Origin: an uncultured Paenalcaligenes sp.
GTDB lineage: Bacteria > Pseudomonadota > Gammaproteobacteria > Burkholderiales > Burkholderiaceae_B
Length of the DNA stretch: 46,850 nt
Direction of reading: 5' to 3'
Assembly (NCBI GenBank): GCA_947632305.1
Contig: CANROS010000005.1
Coordinates: forward strand, 1 to 46,850
The notes below the pieces were generated by a model. The model was given only the letters and a program-made list of their open reading frames with translations, searched no databases and was not told where the DNA came from. Below, one piece after another: positions 16,766-25,194 of the stretch. Position 1 is the first letter of the stretch. Each line of letters begins with the position of its first letter. Both the position numbers and the translations under genes were made by a program.

Positions 16766-16888
16766 ATGAGTACCTCAGGAAAAACAAAGAAAAAAGGCGA
16801 AAATGGCCTGTCTTTATTACAAGGTTTGGCTATATTAGGCGCCTTAGGTTTAATTGGTGCAGCAATTGCACGTTATTTTGCAGGCTAG
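16766..16888 (+). CDS. Small single-helix membrane protein, 40 residues, coupled to hemC
   Basis: A short reading frame with AAAGGA 7 bases before its ATG. The product starts [20 protein letters not shown], has a basic N-terminus (residues 6-10) and then one hydrophobic helix of about 18 residues ([14 protein letters not shown]), and ends ARYFAG. Its TAG stop is followed by a single base and then the hemC ATG (TAGTATG), so hemC translation is probably coupled to it. hemC itself has only a weak ribosome binding site. I know of no named family. The topology suggests the N-terminus stays in the cytoplasm. Confidence 0.65.
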   Translation: MSTSGKTKKKGENGLSLLQGLAILGALGLIGAAIARYFAG

Positions 16889-16889
16889 T

Positions 16890-17831
16890 ATGTCAACTCC
16901 CAAAAAATTAGTCATTGCTACACGCGCTAGTCGGTTGGCGCTGTGGCAAGCAGAGCATGTCCGAGATCGTCTAAAAGCCCTTTATCCCGACTGTGATGTA
17001 CAGTTGCTCAGCATGAGCACCAAGGGGGATCGCATCTTAGATCGCAGTTTGTCTAAAATCGGTGGTAAAGGCTTATTTATTAAAGAGTTGGAAATGGCCT
17101 TGTTAGATGGTCGTGCTGACTTGGCGGTGCATTCTCTTAAAGACGTACCTTATGATGTGCCGGCACCTTTTGCTTTGCCTGTAATTATGGAGCGCGATGA
17201 TTCACGTGACGCTTTTGTCTCGAACCACTATGAATCTTTGGCCCAAATGCCCACCGGAGCTGTAGTAGGCACGTCTAGCTTACGCCGAGAGTCACAGCTA
17301 CGAGAGCGCTACCCCCATTTGGTCATTCACCCTTTGCGCGGCAATTTAGATACTCGTCTAGGTAAATTAGATGCAGGCGAGTTTGATGCCATTATTTTGG
17401 CTACAGCAGGCTTAAAGCGCTTAGGGCTAGCCGAGCGTATTCGTTCCAGTATCGAAGTCGAAGACAGTTTGCCTTCTGCTGGCCAAGGCGCTTTGGGTAT
17501 AGAAATTCATCAAGATCGCACAGATCTAGCCAGCTGGTTGGCGCCCTTGGCTTGTTTGCAGTCCACGTATCGCTCTCAGGCCGAACGTGCTGTCACTCGA
17601 GTCCTAGGTGGTTCTTGTCAGGTGCCGTTAGCAGCCTATGCCCAACTTGATGGTGATCAAATTTGGGTACGAGCCTTAGTGGCAGAGCCAGATGCCTCGG
17701 TTGTTTATCGTGCAGAATTACGTGGGCCAGCCTCTGAGGCAGATGCGATTGGCAAGGCCGTAGGCCAAGACTTATTAGCCCAAGGGGCAGAGACAATCCT
17801 AGCTAAACTTAGTTTGCCCGCCGAGGATTAA
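16890..17831 (+). CDS. hemC: Hydroxymethylbilane synthase (porphobilinogen deaminase)
   Basis: This cytosolic enzyme joins four porphobilinogen molecules into hydroxymethylbilane in tetrapyrrole synthesis. At 313 residues it equals E. coli HemC in length. It shows [15 protein letters not shown] near the N-terminus, the catalytic aspartate in HSLKDVP (Asp85), and the dipyrromethane-cofactor cysteine in [12 protein letters not shown] (Cys243). The longer in-frame TTG start at 16854 is rejected because it overlaps the preceding small gene and adds 12 non-family residues. hemD, hemX and hemY follow on the same strand. Confidence 0.97.
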   Translation: MSTPKKLVIATRASRLALWQAEHVRDRLKALYPDCDVQLLSMSTKGDRILDRSLSKIGGKGLFIKELEMALLDGRADLAVHSLKDVPYDVPAPFALPVIMERDDSRDAFVSNHYESLAQMPTGAVVGTSSLRRESQLRERYPHLVIHPLRGNLDTRLGKLDAGEFDAIILATAGLKRLGLAERIRSSIEVEDSLPSAGQGALGIEIHQDRTDLASWLAPLACLQSTYRSQAERAVTRVLGGSCQVPLAAYAQLDGDQIWVRALVAEPDASVVYRAELRGPASEADAIGKAVGQDLLAQGAETILAKLSLPAED

Positions 17832-17833
17832 TC

Positions 17834-18631
17834 TTGGTTACCGTCGTGTTAACTAGGCCCAAAGGTAAAAACAAGGCGCTAGCGCAGCATCTGCAGCAAC
17901 ACGGCATTCGTGTTTTAGAGCTGCCAGCGTTGGAAATCTCGGCAACCTTAACCAAGCTTGAACCCAAGCACAACCCAGAAAACTATGATTTATTGCTTTT
18001 TGTGAGTGCTCAGGCGGCGCAGTTGTATTTAGAGGCCTTAAGTCGGTCTCCTTTTAGGTTTAGGCCTAAGCAGGCGGTTGCAACAGTAGGAGCGGCGAGT
18101 GCTGCTCCTTTTTACCAACAGGGTTTAGCGCGTTCTTTGCGTTTGATTCATCCGCCTGCTAGTCATCCTCACCAAGACTCAGAGGCGCTTTGGGCTTTGT
18201 TGGCCCCTCAGCTGGAGCAGTTCGATCAGGTGTTGTTGGTGCGGGGTCAACAAGGACGAGAATGGCTTAGTCAACAATTGTTTGAACACCATAAAGAGTT
18301 AACACGCTGTAGTATTTATGAACGCGTGCCAGCTGTTTGGACTACAGAGGGCGCTATACAATTACAACGTGATTTGGTAAAACCCCAAACAGTGACTTTT
18401 CTTTTAACTAGTTCGGAAAGCACTCAAGCTATTTATGAAAATATAGTGCGACTAGGTTTAGAGTCTGCTTGGAAACAGGCGCATTTTGTGGCGATACACC
18501 CGCGTATCGCTGAAAAACTTCAACAGTTAACCGGTTTTTCAGCGCAGCAAATGCAACAGCAGGTCCAGCTCTGTGCGCCTAGCCAAACGGCCATGCAGGA
18601 GGCGTTGCTTTTAGCAGCGCTGCCCAAATAA
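17834..18631 (+). CDS. hemD: Uroporphyrinogen-III synthase
   Basis: Closes hydroxymethylbilane to uroporphyrinogen III. The protein is 265 residues and divergent, as is usual for this family. It shows the N-terminal VVLTRPKGKNKALAQ, VATVGAASAAPFYQQG and the C-terminal TFLLTSSESTQAIYENI. The start is a TTG two bases after the hemC stop, with GAGGA upstream inside hemC; no ATG fits the family N-terminus. It is separated from hemX by 24 bases. Confidence 0.9.
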   Translation: MVTVVLTRPKGKNKALAQHLQQHGIRVLELPALEISATLTKLEPKHNPENYDLLLFVSAQAAQLYLEALSRSPFRFRPKQAVATVGAASAAPFYQQGLARSLRLIHPPASHPHQDSEALWALLAPQLEQFDQVLLVRGQQGREWLSQQLFEHHKELTRCSIYERVPAVWTTEGAIQLQRDLVKPQTVTFLLTSSESTQAIYENIVRLGLESAWKQAHFVAIHPRIAEKLQQLTGFSAQQMQQQVQLCAPSQTAMQEALLLAALPK

Positions 18632-18655
18632 TGCTTAACGGATTACAATTACGTC

Positions 18656-20026
18656 ATGAAAGATAAAAGCGATAATACAAATCAGACGCAGCCAACCGCT
18701 GAAAAAGAGGCCTCTATAGCAAGCCCTAAACCGGTAAAAGTGGCTTCTAAAAGCGCTAAAGGCCCTGTGCTTTTTACCGCTTTAATTGCTATTGCCATGG
18801 GTGGTGGGGCCATTTGGTATATTCAAAATAACCAAGAGCATCGTAGCCAGCATTACGATTCACAGTTGCAGCTCCTAGTCCAGCAGGCTCAAAAAAATGA
18901 ACGGTCGGCTCAACAAGCCTTAACTCAGGTTGAAAATCAATCTCAACAGTTACAGCGCTTAAACACGCAACTAGCACATGCTCTAGAGCAGCTCAATGAC
19001 GTTAGCACAGCGGTGCAAACGATTAGTGACTCGGGCACAGAAATTATGTTGCTTAACGACGTGGAACAATTGGCCAGTCTAGCGCAACAACAGCTTCAAG
19101 TCGGGGGGAATGTAGCCAACGCTATTGTTACCCTCGAAGCAGCCCAAGCACGCCTAAGCCAAGCAAACCGTCAAAATTTTGCGGTACTGATTCAAACCAT
19201 GAATGGTGATTTGGATCGTTTGCGCACGGCTAGCGTCATTGATGTGGCCACACTTACTGCACAGCTAGATCGTTTGGCTAGCTTGATTAGTCAAGCGCCT
19301 TTGTATACCACTGATGATAGGTTAGAGGTGGCGCCTACTGCGCTCCCTGAATCAGAGCGTGGCACTACTGCTGAGGTGGCTCAGGATACTGCGCCTGAGG
19401 CCGCTTGGTGGCAACGGATGTGGGATACTACTGCTGAGGTAACTCAAAAAGGGTGGGATAGCCTGCGCCATGACTTGGGTCAGTTTGTGAGTGTGCGTCG
19501 TGTGGATGATACTGCTGCGTTGCTCATATCGCCCGAGCAAGCGGATCGCTTACGAGAAAATCTCCGTTTACGAGTCACCATGGCGCAATTGGCACTGATG
19601 ACAAAACAGCCCAAGGTTTGGCATGGGGAAATGAGTTTTATTGTGAAAGCGCTCGAGACGCGTTTTGACGGTTCCAAAGCCTTAACACAGCGTGCTCTAA
19701 CCTTAGCGACACAATTAGCTGATACCGATGTAGAGGCCAAGCTACCCCCCTTGGATAACACTTTAGCGGTTATCGAAAATTTAAAGCAGAAATCCGTTGA
19801 AACGTCAGCTGACTTGCCTCCCTCAGCAGACCTCAGAGAGGCTGATGCAGAGCCGGCAGCAGCGCCTACCGAGCCCAAGCCCGTTCCAGAGCCAGTCCCT
19901 GATTCAGAGCCTACAGAGGCAAAGCCCGAACTGAGCTCCCCAGAGCCCGAAACGGAGACCAGCACACCTTCTGAAACCAGTCATAGTGCTAATGCTATGT
20001 CGATACAAATTCAACAGGCGGTGTAA
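18656..20026 (+). CDS. hemX: HemX-like inner-membrane protein (uroporphyrinogen-III C-methyltransferase family annotation)
   Basis: A 456-residue bitopic membrane protein found between hemD and hemY in many proteobacteria; its biochemical role is uncertain. It has a cytoplasmic N-terminal tail of about 37 residues and one transmembrane helix (about 38-58, GPVLFTALIAIAMGGGAIWY). A glutamine-rich coiled coil follows (about 70-120), then the HemX globular region. The C-terminal ~70 residues are an acidic, proline- and glutamate-rich low-complexity tail. A short duplicated motif (TTAEVAQ, then TTAEVTQ) lies around residues 237-264. The stop overlaps the hemY start by one base (TAATG). Confidence 0.87.
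   Translation: MKDKSDNTNQTQPTAEKEASIASPKPVKVASKSAKGPVLFTALIAIAMGGGAIWYIQNNQEHRSQHYDSQLQLLVQQAQKNERSAQQALTQVENQSQQLQRLNTQLAHALEQLNDVSTAVQTISDSGTEIMLLNDVEQLASLAQQQLQVGGNVANAIVTLEAAQARLSQANRQNFAVLIQTMNGDLDRLRTASVIDVATLTAQLDRLASLISQAPLYTTDDRLEVAPTALPESERGTTAEVAQDTAPEAAWWQRMWDTTAEVTQKGWDSLRHDLGQFVSVRRVDDTAALLISPEQADRLRENLRLRVTMAQLALMTKQPKVWHGEMSFIVKALETRFDGSKALTQRALTLATQLADTDVEAKLPPLDNTLAVIENLKQKSVETSADLPPSADLREADAEPAAAPTEPKPVPEPVPDSEPTEAKPELSSPEPETETSTPSETSHSANAMSIQIQQAV
19364..19446 (+). repeat. Short direct repeat inside hemX
   Basis: ACTACTGCTGAGGT occurs at 19364-19377 and again at 19427-19440. The two copies stay alike over 20 bases with two differences. They are in frame and encode TTAEVAQ and TTAEVTQ, so the unit reads as an internal duplication. 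Confidence 0.7.
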
Positions 20027-21513
20027 TGATGCGAACTTGGATTTGGACTTTTTTAGTTTTTGTCGCGGCAGTGGCTTTGGCACTCGTGTTACGAGAGCAC
20101 AGTGGCAATGTGTTAATTATTGCTCCGCCTTGGCACGTTAGTTTCTCTATTACGTTTAGTGTCATTGCCCTGATTGCTTTGTTTTTTGCTTTCTATGTGC
20201 TGCTTAATTTTTTATCTTGGCTAACAGGCAGCCCTGGGCGTTTTCGCCTTTGGCGCTATCGCCGAGCCGAGCGTCGCGATCAAGATTTGCTGCAAAAAGG
20301 GTGGATTTACATTCTTGAAGGCCGTTATAGTCAGGCTGAAAAAGAGCTGAGTAAATTACTGACTAAGTCACGTTCTCATAAAGCCAAGTTAGTGGCGGGT
20401 TTGGCTTCGGCACGGGCATCGCATGATTTGGCAGAATACCATCGTCGCGACGAGGCTTTGCAGGTGGCACAGAAAAATGCCGGCGAAGACCCACAGTTAA
20501 AGCTGGCTTATGCCACAGCGGTAGCGGAGATGTATTTAGAACAAGGCTTGGTTCAAGAAGCCATTGATCTTTTACAGCCAGTCCAAGACGCTAGCTCTAG
20601 ACATTTCCATGCAACGCGACTTTTGTTGCGCGCTTATAGACAGTTAGACAACGCTGAGCGAGTGTATGAGCTAACCCGTTTGCTCTTGCGTCGCAGTGCG
20701 ATTGATAAACATGTGGCTTTGGAGTACATCGATTATGCCGCTTCGCGTCGTATCCAAGCAGCGAATGACGAACAATTTAAAACGATTTGGAGTGATCTGC
20801 GTACTGAGGAAAAAACTCGACAGCCTGTGGCCTTAGCAGCAGGGCAGTGGTTGACTCAGGCAAATAAGCTGGATGAGGCGGCTCGAGTGCTCGAAGCGGC
20901 GATTCAACAGGAACCAGAGCCAGAGTTACTCAACCTGTATGCTTCGACCACAGCGGAACAGTACAAACGTCGTTTAAGCAAAGCCGAAGAATGGTTACAG
21001 CGCCATCCCAATAACCCCGCATTATTAGTGGCATTAGGCCGTTTATGTGTGCTGGGACAGCTTTGGGGACAGGCTGAGCACTATTTCAAACGCAGTATGG
21101 CTTTGCGTAATGACTTACGTATTCATGCATTGCTGGGGCAGCTTTACGACTTGCTCGAGCGCCATGACGAGGCCGTTATGCATTGGCGTATCGCTGCTGC
21201 GACGGCGGGGTCACTACCCATTATGGCACCCAATCGGTTATTGCCAGCGGCGGACATTACCGATGACCCCACTCTAGTCGATGGCCACTTACCTGAAGAG
21301 CAGGTTTTTGCTGACACGAGTTTGCCTGTGGCTGCCAGTGCTGTAGACGCAGCGGTGTTTACCAAGGCAGAAGCCGAGCCAAAAAAGGAAAAATTCAACG
21401 CTTTTTCCGAAACAGTGGATGAAAACTCCGAGCAACACTATTTCGATACTGCTCCTATACCAGGGGTAGATGTCACCATGACTTCCGATGATTCTCATCG
21501 GTCACGCAATTAA
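20026..21513 (+). CDS. hemY: HemY-like tetratricopeptide-repeat membrane protein
   Basis: A 495-residue inner-membrane protein of the proteobacterial HemY family (not the protoporphyrinogen oxidase of the same name). Two N-terminal hydrophobic helices (about 5-21 and 37-64) are followed by [19 protein letters not shown] and then a long helical TPR region. Parts include [20 protein letters not shown] and [20 protein letters not shown]. It is thought to organise late haem or tetrapyrrole enzymes, but its function is not proven. The start is ATG 20026 or ATG 20029. It is cotranscribed with hemX. Confidence 0.9.
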   Translation: MMRTWIWTFLVFVAAVALALVLREHSGNVLIIAPPWHVSFSITFSVIALIALFFAFYVLLNFLSWLTGSPGRFRLWRYRRAERRDQDLLQKGWIYILEGRYSQAEKELSKLLTKSRSHKAKLVAGLASARASHDLAEYHRRDEALQVAQKNAGEDPQLKLAYATAVAEMYLEQGLVQEAIDLLQPVQDASSRHFHATRLLLRAYRQLDNAERVYELTRLLLRRSAIDKHVALEYIDYAASRRIQAANDEQFKTIWSDLRTEEKTRQPVALAAGQWLTQANKLDEAARVLEAAIQQEPEPELLNLYASTTAEQYKRRLSKAEEWLQRHPNNPALLVALGRLCVLGQLWGQAEHYFKRSMALRNDLRIHALLGQLYDLLERHDEAVMHWRIAAATAGSLPIMAPNRLLPAADITDDPTLVDGHLPEEQVFADTSLPVAASAVDAAVFTKAEAEPKKEKFNAFSETVDENSEQHYFDTAPIPGVDVTMTSDDSHRSRN

Positions 21514-21539
21514 CTAACCTTGAGATTAAAGGCATACAA

Positions 21540-22070
21540 ATGAGCTTAACTAAAATTGGTTACGGCGATAAAGCTCCTGAAGAGTTTAATGTTGTGATTG
21601 AAATCCCCATGAACTCCGATCCCGTTAAATACGAAATTGATGACGAGACCGGTGCAGTGATGGTGGACCGTTTTATGCTGGCCGCCATGCACTATCCATG
21701 TAATTACGGTTACGTGCCACAAACCATCTCCGAAGATGGCGATCCTGTGGATGTGTTGGTTTTGTCACCTTTCCCCATTCAAATCGGTGCTGTTATTAAA
21801 TGCCGTGCCGTAGGTGTTTTGAACATGGAAGACGAAGCCGGCGGTGATGCCAAAGTGTTGGCCGTTCCTGTGACTAAGCTTTACCCTCCCTACCGCAACA
21901 TTCAAAGCCCTAGCGATCTACCTCAAGAGGAACTAGACCGTATTCAACATTTCTTTGAGCGTTACAAAGACCTAGAAAAAGGCAAGTGGGTTAAGGTTGA
22001 AGGCTGGGCTGATGCCGACGCTGCCAAAGCTGAAATCACCAATAGCATCGAACGTTACAAGGCAAAGTAA
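21540..22070 (+). CDS. ppa: Inorganic pyrophosphatase
   Basis: A soluble family I pyrophosphatase that hydrolyses pyrophosphate to two phosphates and so drives biosynthetic reactions. Its 176 residues match the bacterial hexameric enzyme. The metal-binding signature [10 protein letters not shown] (about residues 65-74) is intact, preceded by [10 protein letters not shown]. It starts 26 bases after hemY, and the hydrolase gene starts one base after its stop. Confidence 0.97.
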   Translation: MSLTKIGYGDKAPEEFNVVIEIPMNSDPVKYEIDDETGAVMVDRFMLAAMHYPCNYGYVPQTISEDGDPVDVLVLSPFPIQIGAVIKCRAVGVLNMEDEAGGDAKVLAVPVTKLYPPYRNIQSPSDLPQEELDRIQHFFERYKDLEKGKWVKVEGWADADAAKAEITNSIERYKAK

Positions 22071-22071
22071 G

Positions 22072-22761
22072 ATGAATTGGGTCTTTACTCCGCCTGCACC
22101 GAGTTATTTAGAGGTGGTGGGCACGACGGATCGTTACCCTATACAACGTGTGTTTTGCGTAGGGCGTAATTATGTCGAGCATGCTCAAGAAATGGGTCAT
22201 ACCGGACGCGAAGACCCGTTCTTCTTTTGCAAGTCTGCTCAGTCGGTGTTGGTTGTGGATAATAGCGGCACTAGTGTGATGCCTTATCCCAGCCAAACTC
22301 AAAACTTGCAGCACGAGGTAGAACTGGTCGTTACCTTAAAGCAGGGTGGTGCCAATCTTAGCGTGGCCGAAGCCGCCCAGTGTATTTATGGTTATGCCAT
22401 TGGCTTAGACATGACGCGCCGTGATTTGCAAGCCCAAGCCAAAGAGTTAGGGCGACCTTGGGAACTGGGTAAAAGCTTTGATGCAGCCGCTTTAATTGGT
22501 CCAGTACACCCCAATAGTGAATTACTGGATGCAGGCGGTATTCGTTTGTACATTAACGACGAATTACGTCAACAAGGTGACTTAAACCAGTTGATTTGGC
22601 CTATTGCTGAGGCCATTGCTTTTCTGTCTCGTTATATCACCTTATTGCCGGGTGATGTGCTCATGACAGGCACCCCAGCCGGTGTGAGCACGTTGCAGCC
22701 AGGCGATGTGATGCGCGCAGAAATTGACGGTTTGGAGCCTATCCAAGTCCGTATCCAATAG
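22072..22761 (+). CDS. Fumarylacetoacetate hydrolase family protein, fumarylpyruvate hydrolase-like
   Basis: A 229-residue cytosolic hydrolase or decarboxylase of the FAH superfamily. CVGRNYVEHAQEMG, the metal-binding HEVELVV, GLDMTRRDLQAQAKELGRPW and LPGDVLMTGTPAGV resemble NagK-type fumarylpyruvate hydrolases of the gentisate pathway and YcgM. No gentisate pathway genes are in the window, so the substrate could be another acylpyruvate or oxaloacetate. I chose ATG 22072, one base after the ppa stop; a longer in-frame ATG at 21997 lies inside ppa and adds 25 unrelated residues. It is probably cotranscribed with ppa. Confidence 0.85.
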   Translation: MNWVFTPPAPSYLEVVGTTDRYPIQRVFCVGRNYVEHAQEMGHTGREDPFFFCKSAQSVLVVDNSGTSVMPYPSQTQNLQHEVELVVTLKQGGANLSVAEAAQCIYGYAIGLDMTRRDLQAQAKELGRPWELGKSFDAAALIGPVHPNSELLDAGGIRLYINDELRQQGDLNQLIWPIAEAIAFLSRYITLLPGDVLMTGTPAGVSTLQPGDVMRAEIDGLEPIQVRIQ

Positions 22762-22782
22762 AAAACGCGAGTCAAACGTATC

Positions 22783-22804
22783 GCTCCTGCATATTTGCAG
22801 GAGC
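22783..22804. repeat. Stem-loop after the fumarylpyruvate-hydrolase-like gene
   Basis: GCTCCTGC (22783-22790) and GCAGGAGC (22797-22804) form a perfect 8-bp stem with an ATATTT loop, 22 bases past the stop. No T tract follows. It probably marks the end of the hem-ppa-hydrolase transcript. Confidence 0.55.
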
Positions 22805-22828
22805 AATACCCCATCTTATGTACGAAAA

Positions 22829-22887
22829 TGGCTTATAGAGCCAACCGCTAGGCTACTTCTGTCCGTTGCTATTTGTGCGAATAGCAA
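22829..22887 (+). promoter_or_regulatory. Leader of the Tad locus with two inverted repeats
   Basis: TGGCT-TATAG-AGCCA (22829-22843) and TTGCTATT-TGTGCG-AATAGCAA (22866-22887) lie between the end of the preceding transcript and flp. The second is a perfect 8-bp stem ending 50 bases before the flp ATG. No confident sigma-70 or sigma-54 promoter was found, so the promoter should lie within or beside these repeats. Confidence 0.4.
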
Positions 22888-22937
22888 GCAATTCCTGTCC
22901 TCTGCATACTTAACCGTAACTACTACGGAGACAAAGT

Positions 22938-23210
22938 ATGACAACAAAAAATCAAAAACAAGCAGGGCAAGGGATGGTGGAGTATGTCATTATCGTGGCC
23001 CTAGTCGCGGTGGCAGCGATTGCTATTTTTCAGATATTTGGTCAAGTGGTTCGCTCTCAAACAGCAGCTATGGCCAAAGAGTTAGCGGGTGAAGACGGCA
23101 GTGCTGAATCCCAAAAAGCCCAAGAAGCCGCTCAGCTGGGCTCAGTCCAAGCAGAAAGTAAAAGTCTACAAAGTTTCACCGGTAACGCAGCGCAAGCGGG
23201 TGGAAACTAA
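22938..23210 (+). CDS. flp: Flp-type type IVb pilin
   Basis: The presumed major pilin of the Tad pilus. The 90-residue prepilin has a short leader ending in glycine (residue 10), then QGMVEYVIIVALVAV. This fits the Flp processing rule of cleavage after Gly with Glu at +5 and Tyr at +6. One hydrophobic helix follows, and then a hydrophilic tail rich in Ala, Gln and Glu that is longer than in typical Flp. GGAG lies 7 bases before the ATG. It is the first gene of the Tad cluster, with TadE/G-like genes next. The prepilin peptidase that should process it is not in the window. Confidence 0.88.
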   Translation: MTTKNQKQAGQGMVEYVIIVALVAVAAIAIFQIFGQVVRSQTAAMAKELAGEDGSAESQKAQEAAQLGSVQAESKSLQSFTGNAAQAGGN

Positions 23211-23212
23211 TT

Positions 23213-24526
23213 ATGCAGACCACTCAAAAAGGCCAGATTCTGGTGCTGGCTTTGCTCATGCTCATGGTCTTGTGTGGTTTGATGTTGAGTTTTTTTTACG
23301 TAGGTCAAATTAACTACCAAGCCGTTAGACAGCGTCATGCTTTAGATGCCGCGACCTATAGTGCTGCTGTGTTACAAGCACAAACCTTGAACTATGCCGC
23401 CTATATGAACAGAGCCTATGCTGGGCATCAGGTCGCTATGGCTCATTTGGTTACTTTAGCTTCATGGGCCCATTTTGCAGCCACTCAGGCGCAGCGAGTA
23501 CAAAGAGCCAACCCTCCAGCCAGTTTAATTACGATGATGTTTGGCCCCAAGCATGGCATGGCTTATCAGTCGGCTGTGTTGGCGGCCCAGGCCGCGGCCC
23601 CTGGCTTAATTGATGCGCAGTTAAAAAAGCTGTTCCAGCAGCATCAAGGCTATAGTCCTCTAATTTTTGAGCCACATAGTCAAGCTATCTATCAAGATTT
23701 ACCACAACAGCGTGAGCAGCGATTGCGCTCTGTCTTGCACGATAACTACCCAGAGTTAAATCTAGCACAGAACAGCCATCTAATGCAGTTGGAAGTGTTG
23801 GATGATAATTGGCAACAGCTTTTAGAGTGGCGTGCTGCGTCTAGTTGGCAGCCATGGCTGCACGAATTGGTTGGCCATTACGATTTTTTAAAACCTCGCA
23901 ATCAGACAGCGAAAAACGCGTGGGTGGTACAAGCGCGGTGTCCCCACAAAAGGCATGAGTTACGGCGTCGTGGTCAAACGCAGCTTAATACTAGCGGACA
24001 TTGGCAGGCGGAAGACACTGTATCTTTTCATGCTTTACGTGCGAATCGCTGGATCGGCTGTTATTTTCGTGAATACGCGATGGGTTGGGCGTGGGTGCAA
24101 AGCCGAGGTTCTGAACACAAAGAGACCGAGTTTGAAACGGCACCAGAGGATTTTTCGGAGCAAGATTTTTGGCGTTGGGTCCAAGAGCATACACAGTGGG
24201 ATATTCATGAGGGGTCAGCTAATGGCGTGGCCCAAGCTTGGGCGCGTCGCGATCAAATTAGTTGGACTGGACAGGGTCTTAGGCCTTATCTAAGCCTCAC
24301 CGAGCCACTGGATTCATTCAGATTCAAAACACGCTTGGCTTTACAAGAGCAGGCAGGTGCGCAGGTGGTTCATAGTCAGAGCGAAGCAAAAAATAGCTAT
24401 GTGCCGCCGCAAGCTCGCCTAGATCAACGGGTGGGAAAACCGAACTTGTTTCAACCTTATTGGCAGGCAGCTTTGGCTAATAGTCAGTGGGAGCAACGTT
24501 TGCGATTACTAAAAGGAGAGTTTTGA
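23213..24526 (+). CDS. TadE/TadG-like pilus assembly protein
   Basis: A 437-residue protein with a pseudopilin-like N-terminus. A glycine at residue 7 is followed by QILVLALLMLMVLCGLML, one membrane helix to about residue 30. QAVRQRHALDAATYSAAV follows, typical of TadG-type proteins. The remaining ~390 residues are periplasmic, rich in Trp and Gln, and have no domain that I recognise. It begins 2 bases after flp. The stop overlaps the next start by one base (TGATG). It is probably a minor pilus or assembly component. Confidence 0.72.
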   Translation: MQTTQKGQILVLALLMLMVLCGLMLSFFYVGQINYQAVRQRHALDAATYSAAVLQAQTLNYAAYMNRAYAGHQVAMAHLVTLASWAHFAATQAQRVQRANPPASLITMMFGPKHGMAYQSAVLAAQAAAPGLIDAQLKKLFQQHQGYSPLIFEPHSQAIYQDLPQQREQRLRSVLHDNYPELNLAQNSHLMQLEVLDDNWQQLLEWRAASSWQPWLHELVGHYDFLKPRNQTAKNAWVVQARCPHKRHELRRRGQTQLNTSGHWQAEDTVSFHALRANRWIGCYFREYAMGWAWVQSRGSEHKETEFETAPEDFSEQDFWRWVQEHTQWDIHEGSANGVAQAWARRDQISWTGQGLRPYLSLTEPLDSFRFKTRLALQEQAGAQVVHSQSEAKNSYVPPQARLDQRVGKPNLFQPYWQAALANSQWEQRLRLLKGEF

Positions 24527-25185
24527 TGCGACCGCAACAAGGGCAAGCTCTACTGGAAATGGTGGTTGTCACCGCTGTTATTTTGCTACTAGGTGCGGCT
24601 TTGTTGTGGTTGCAGCGCTGGCAGCAGGTGAAGGTACAAACACAGCACCATGCGGCTTTGTCTGCTTTCAGATATGCGGTTTCACACCCAGTCACAAGTC
24701 CAGAAGAAGCGGGGAAAGTGAACTATCTAGAGGGACTTGCTAGTCCCATTCAACATCAATTGCAAAACCAATATCAGAGTTGGATGACCTTAGCAGAATG
24801 GGCGCCCTTGCAGTTGGGGCAAATTGACGAGTTGTTGGGCTCTACTAACAGGACACGTTTTTCGGTGCAAGCGGTAGAGTTAGAGCCATCTCAAACAGGA
24901 TTGGCTTGGGGTTTGGGACGGCCTGCTTTAGATGGTTTTATGCGGGTCCAAAGTCAAACCACCATAGAGGTAGGGTTAGGCGTATCGCATGGACCGCAGC
25001 AGACCTTAGCGCGTTTGCAAGCACATGGGCCTCTTTGGCAGCAAACGGAGCAGGGTTCTAAAACGGCTTTTGGGTTACTGACCCCTTTGTTAAAAGCAGT
25101 GGATGCTGGCTGGTCTAGACCTAGTCCGAGTACGCAGTGGTTAGCGCCTTGGATCGAGTCTGTGCCCCCAGCCGCTCTTTACTAA
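24526..25185 (+). CDS. TadE-like pseudopilin
   Basis: A 219-residue protein with a class-IVb pilin leader. MRPQQG is followed by QALLEMVVVTAVILLLGAAL, placing Glu at +5 after the glycine, as required for Tad prepilin processing. One helix (about 7-27) is followed by a periplasmic domain of about 190 residues without recognised motifs. I chose ATG 24526, with AAAAGGAGAG just upstream; the longer in-frame start at 24487 lies within the previous gene. Confidence 0.75.
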   Translation: MRPQQGQALLEMVVVTAVILLLGAALLWLQRWQQVKVQTQHHAALSAFRYAVSHPVTSPEEAGKVNYLEGLASPIQHQLQNQYQSWMTLAEWAPLQLGQIDELLGSTNRTRFSVQAVELEPSQTGLAWGLGRPALDGFMRVQSQTTIEVGLGVSHGPQQTLARLQAHGPLWQQTEQGSKTAFGLLTPLLKAVDAGWSRPSPSTQWLAPWIESVPPAALY

Positions 25186-25194
25186 GGAGCCAGT

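Noticed and set aside
16854-16889. TTG start of hemC inside the preceding small gene
   Set aside because: The 12 extra residues are not HemC-like, and ATG 16890 gives the exact E. coli-like length of 313.
19480-19965. Antisense reading frame of 161 residues opposite hemX
   Set aside because: It is a Ser/Gly-rich shadow of the Pro/Glu/Ala-rich tail of HemX and has no ribosome binding site or known similarity.
21997-22071. Longer reading frame of the fumarylpyruvate-hydrolase-like gene
   Set aside because: The extension lies in another frame of ppa and has no family similarity.
22805-22937. Sigma-54 promoter for flp
   Set aside because: No GG and GC pair at the required 10-base spacing with supporting consensus was found.
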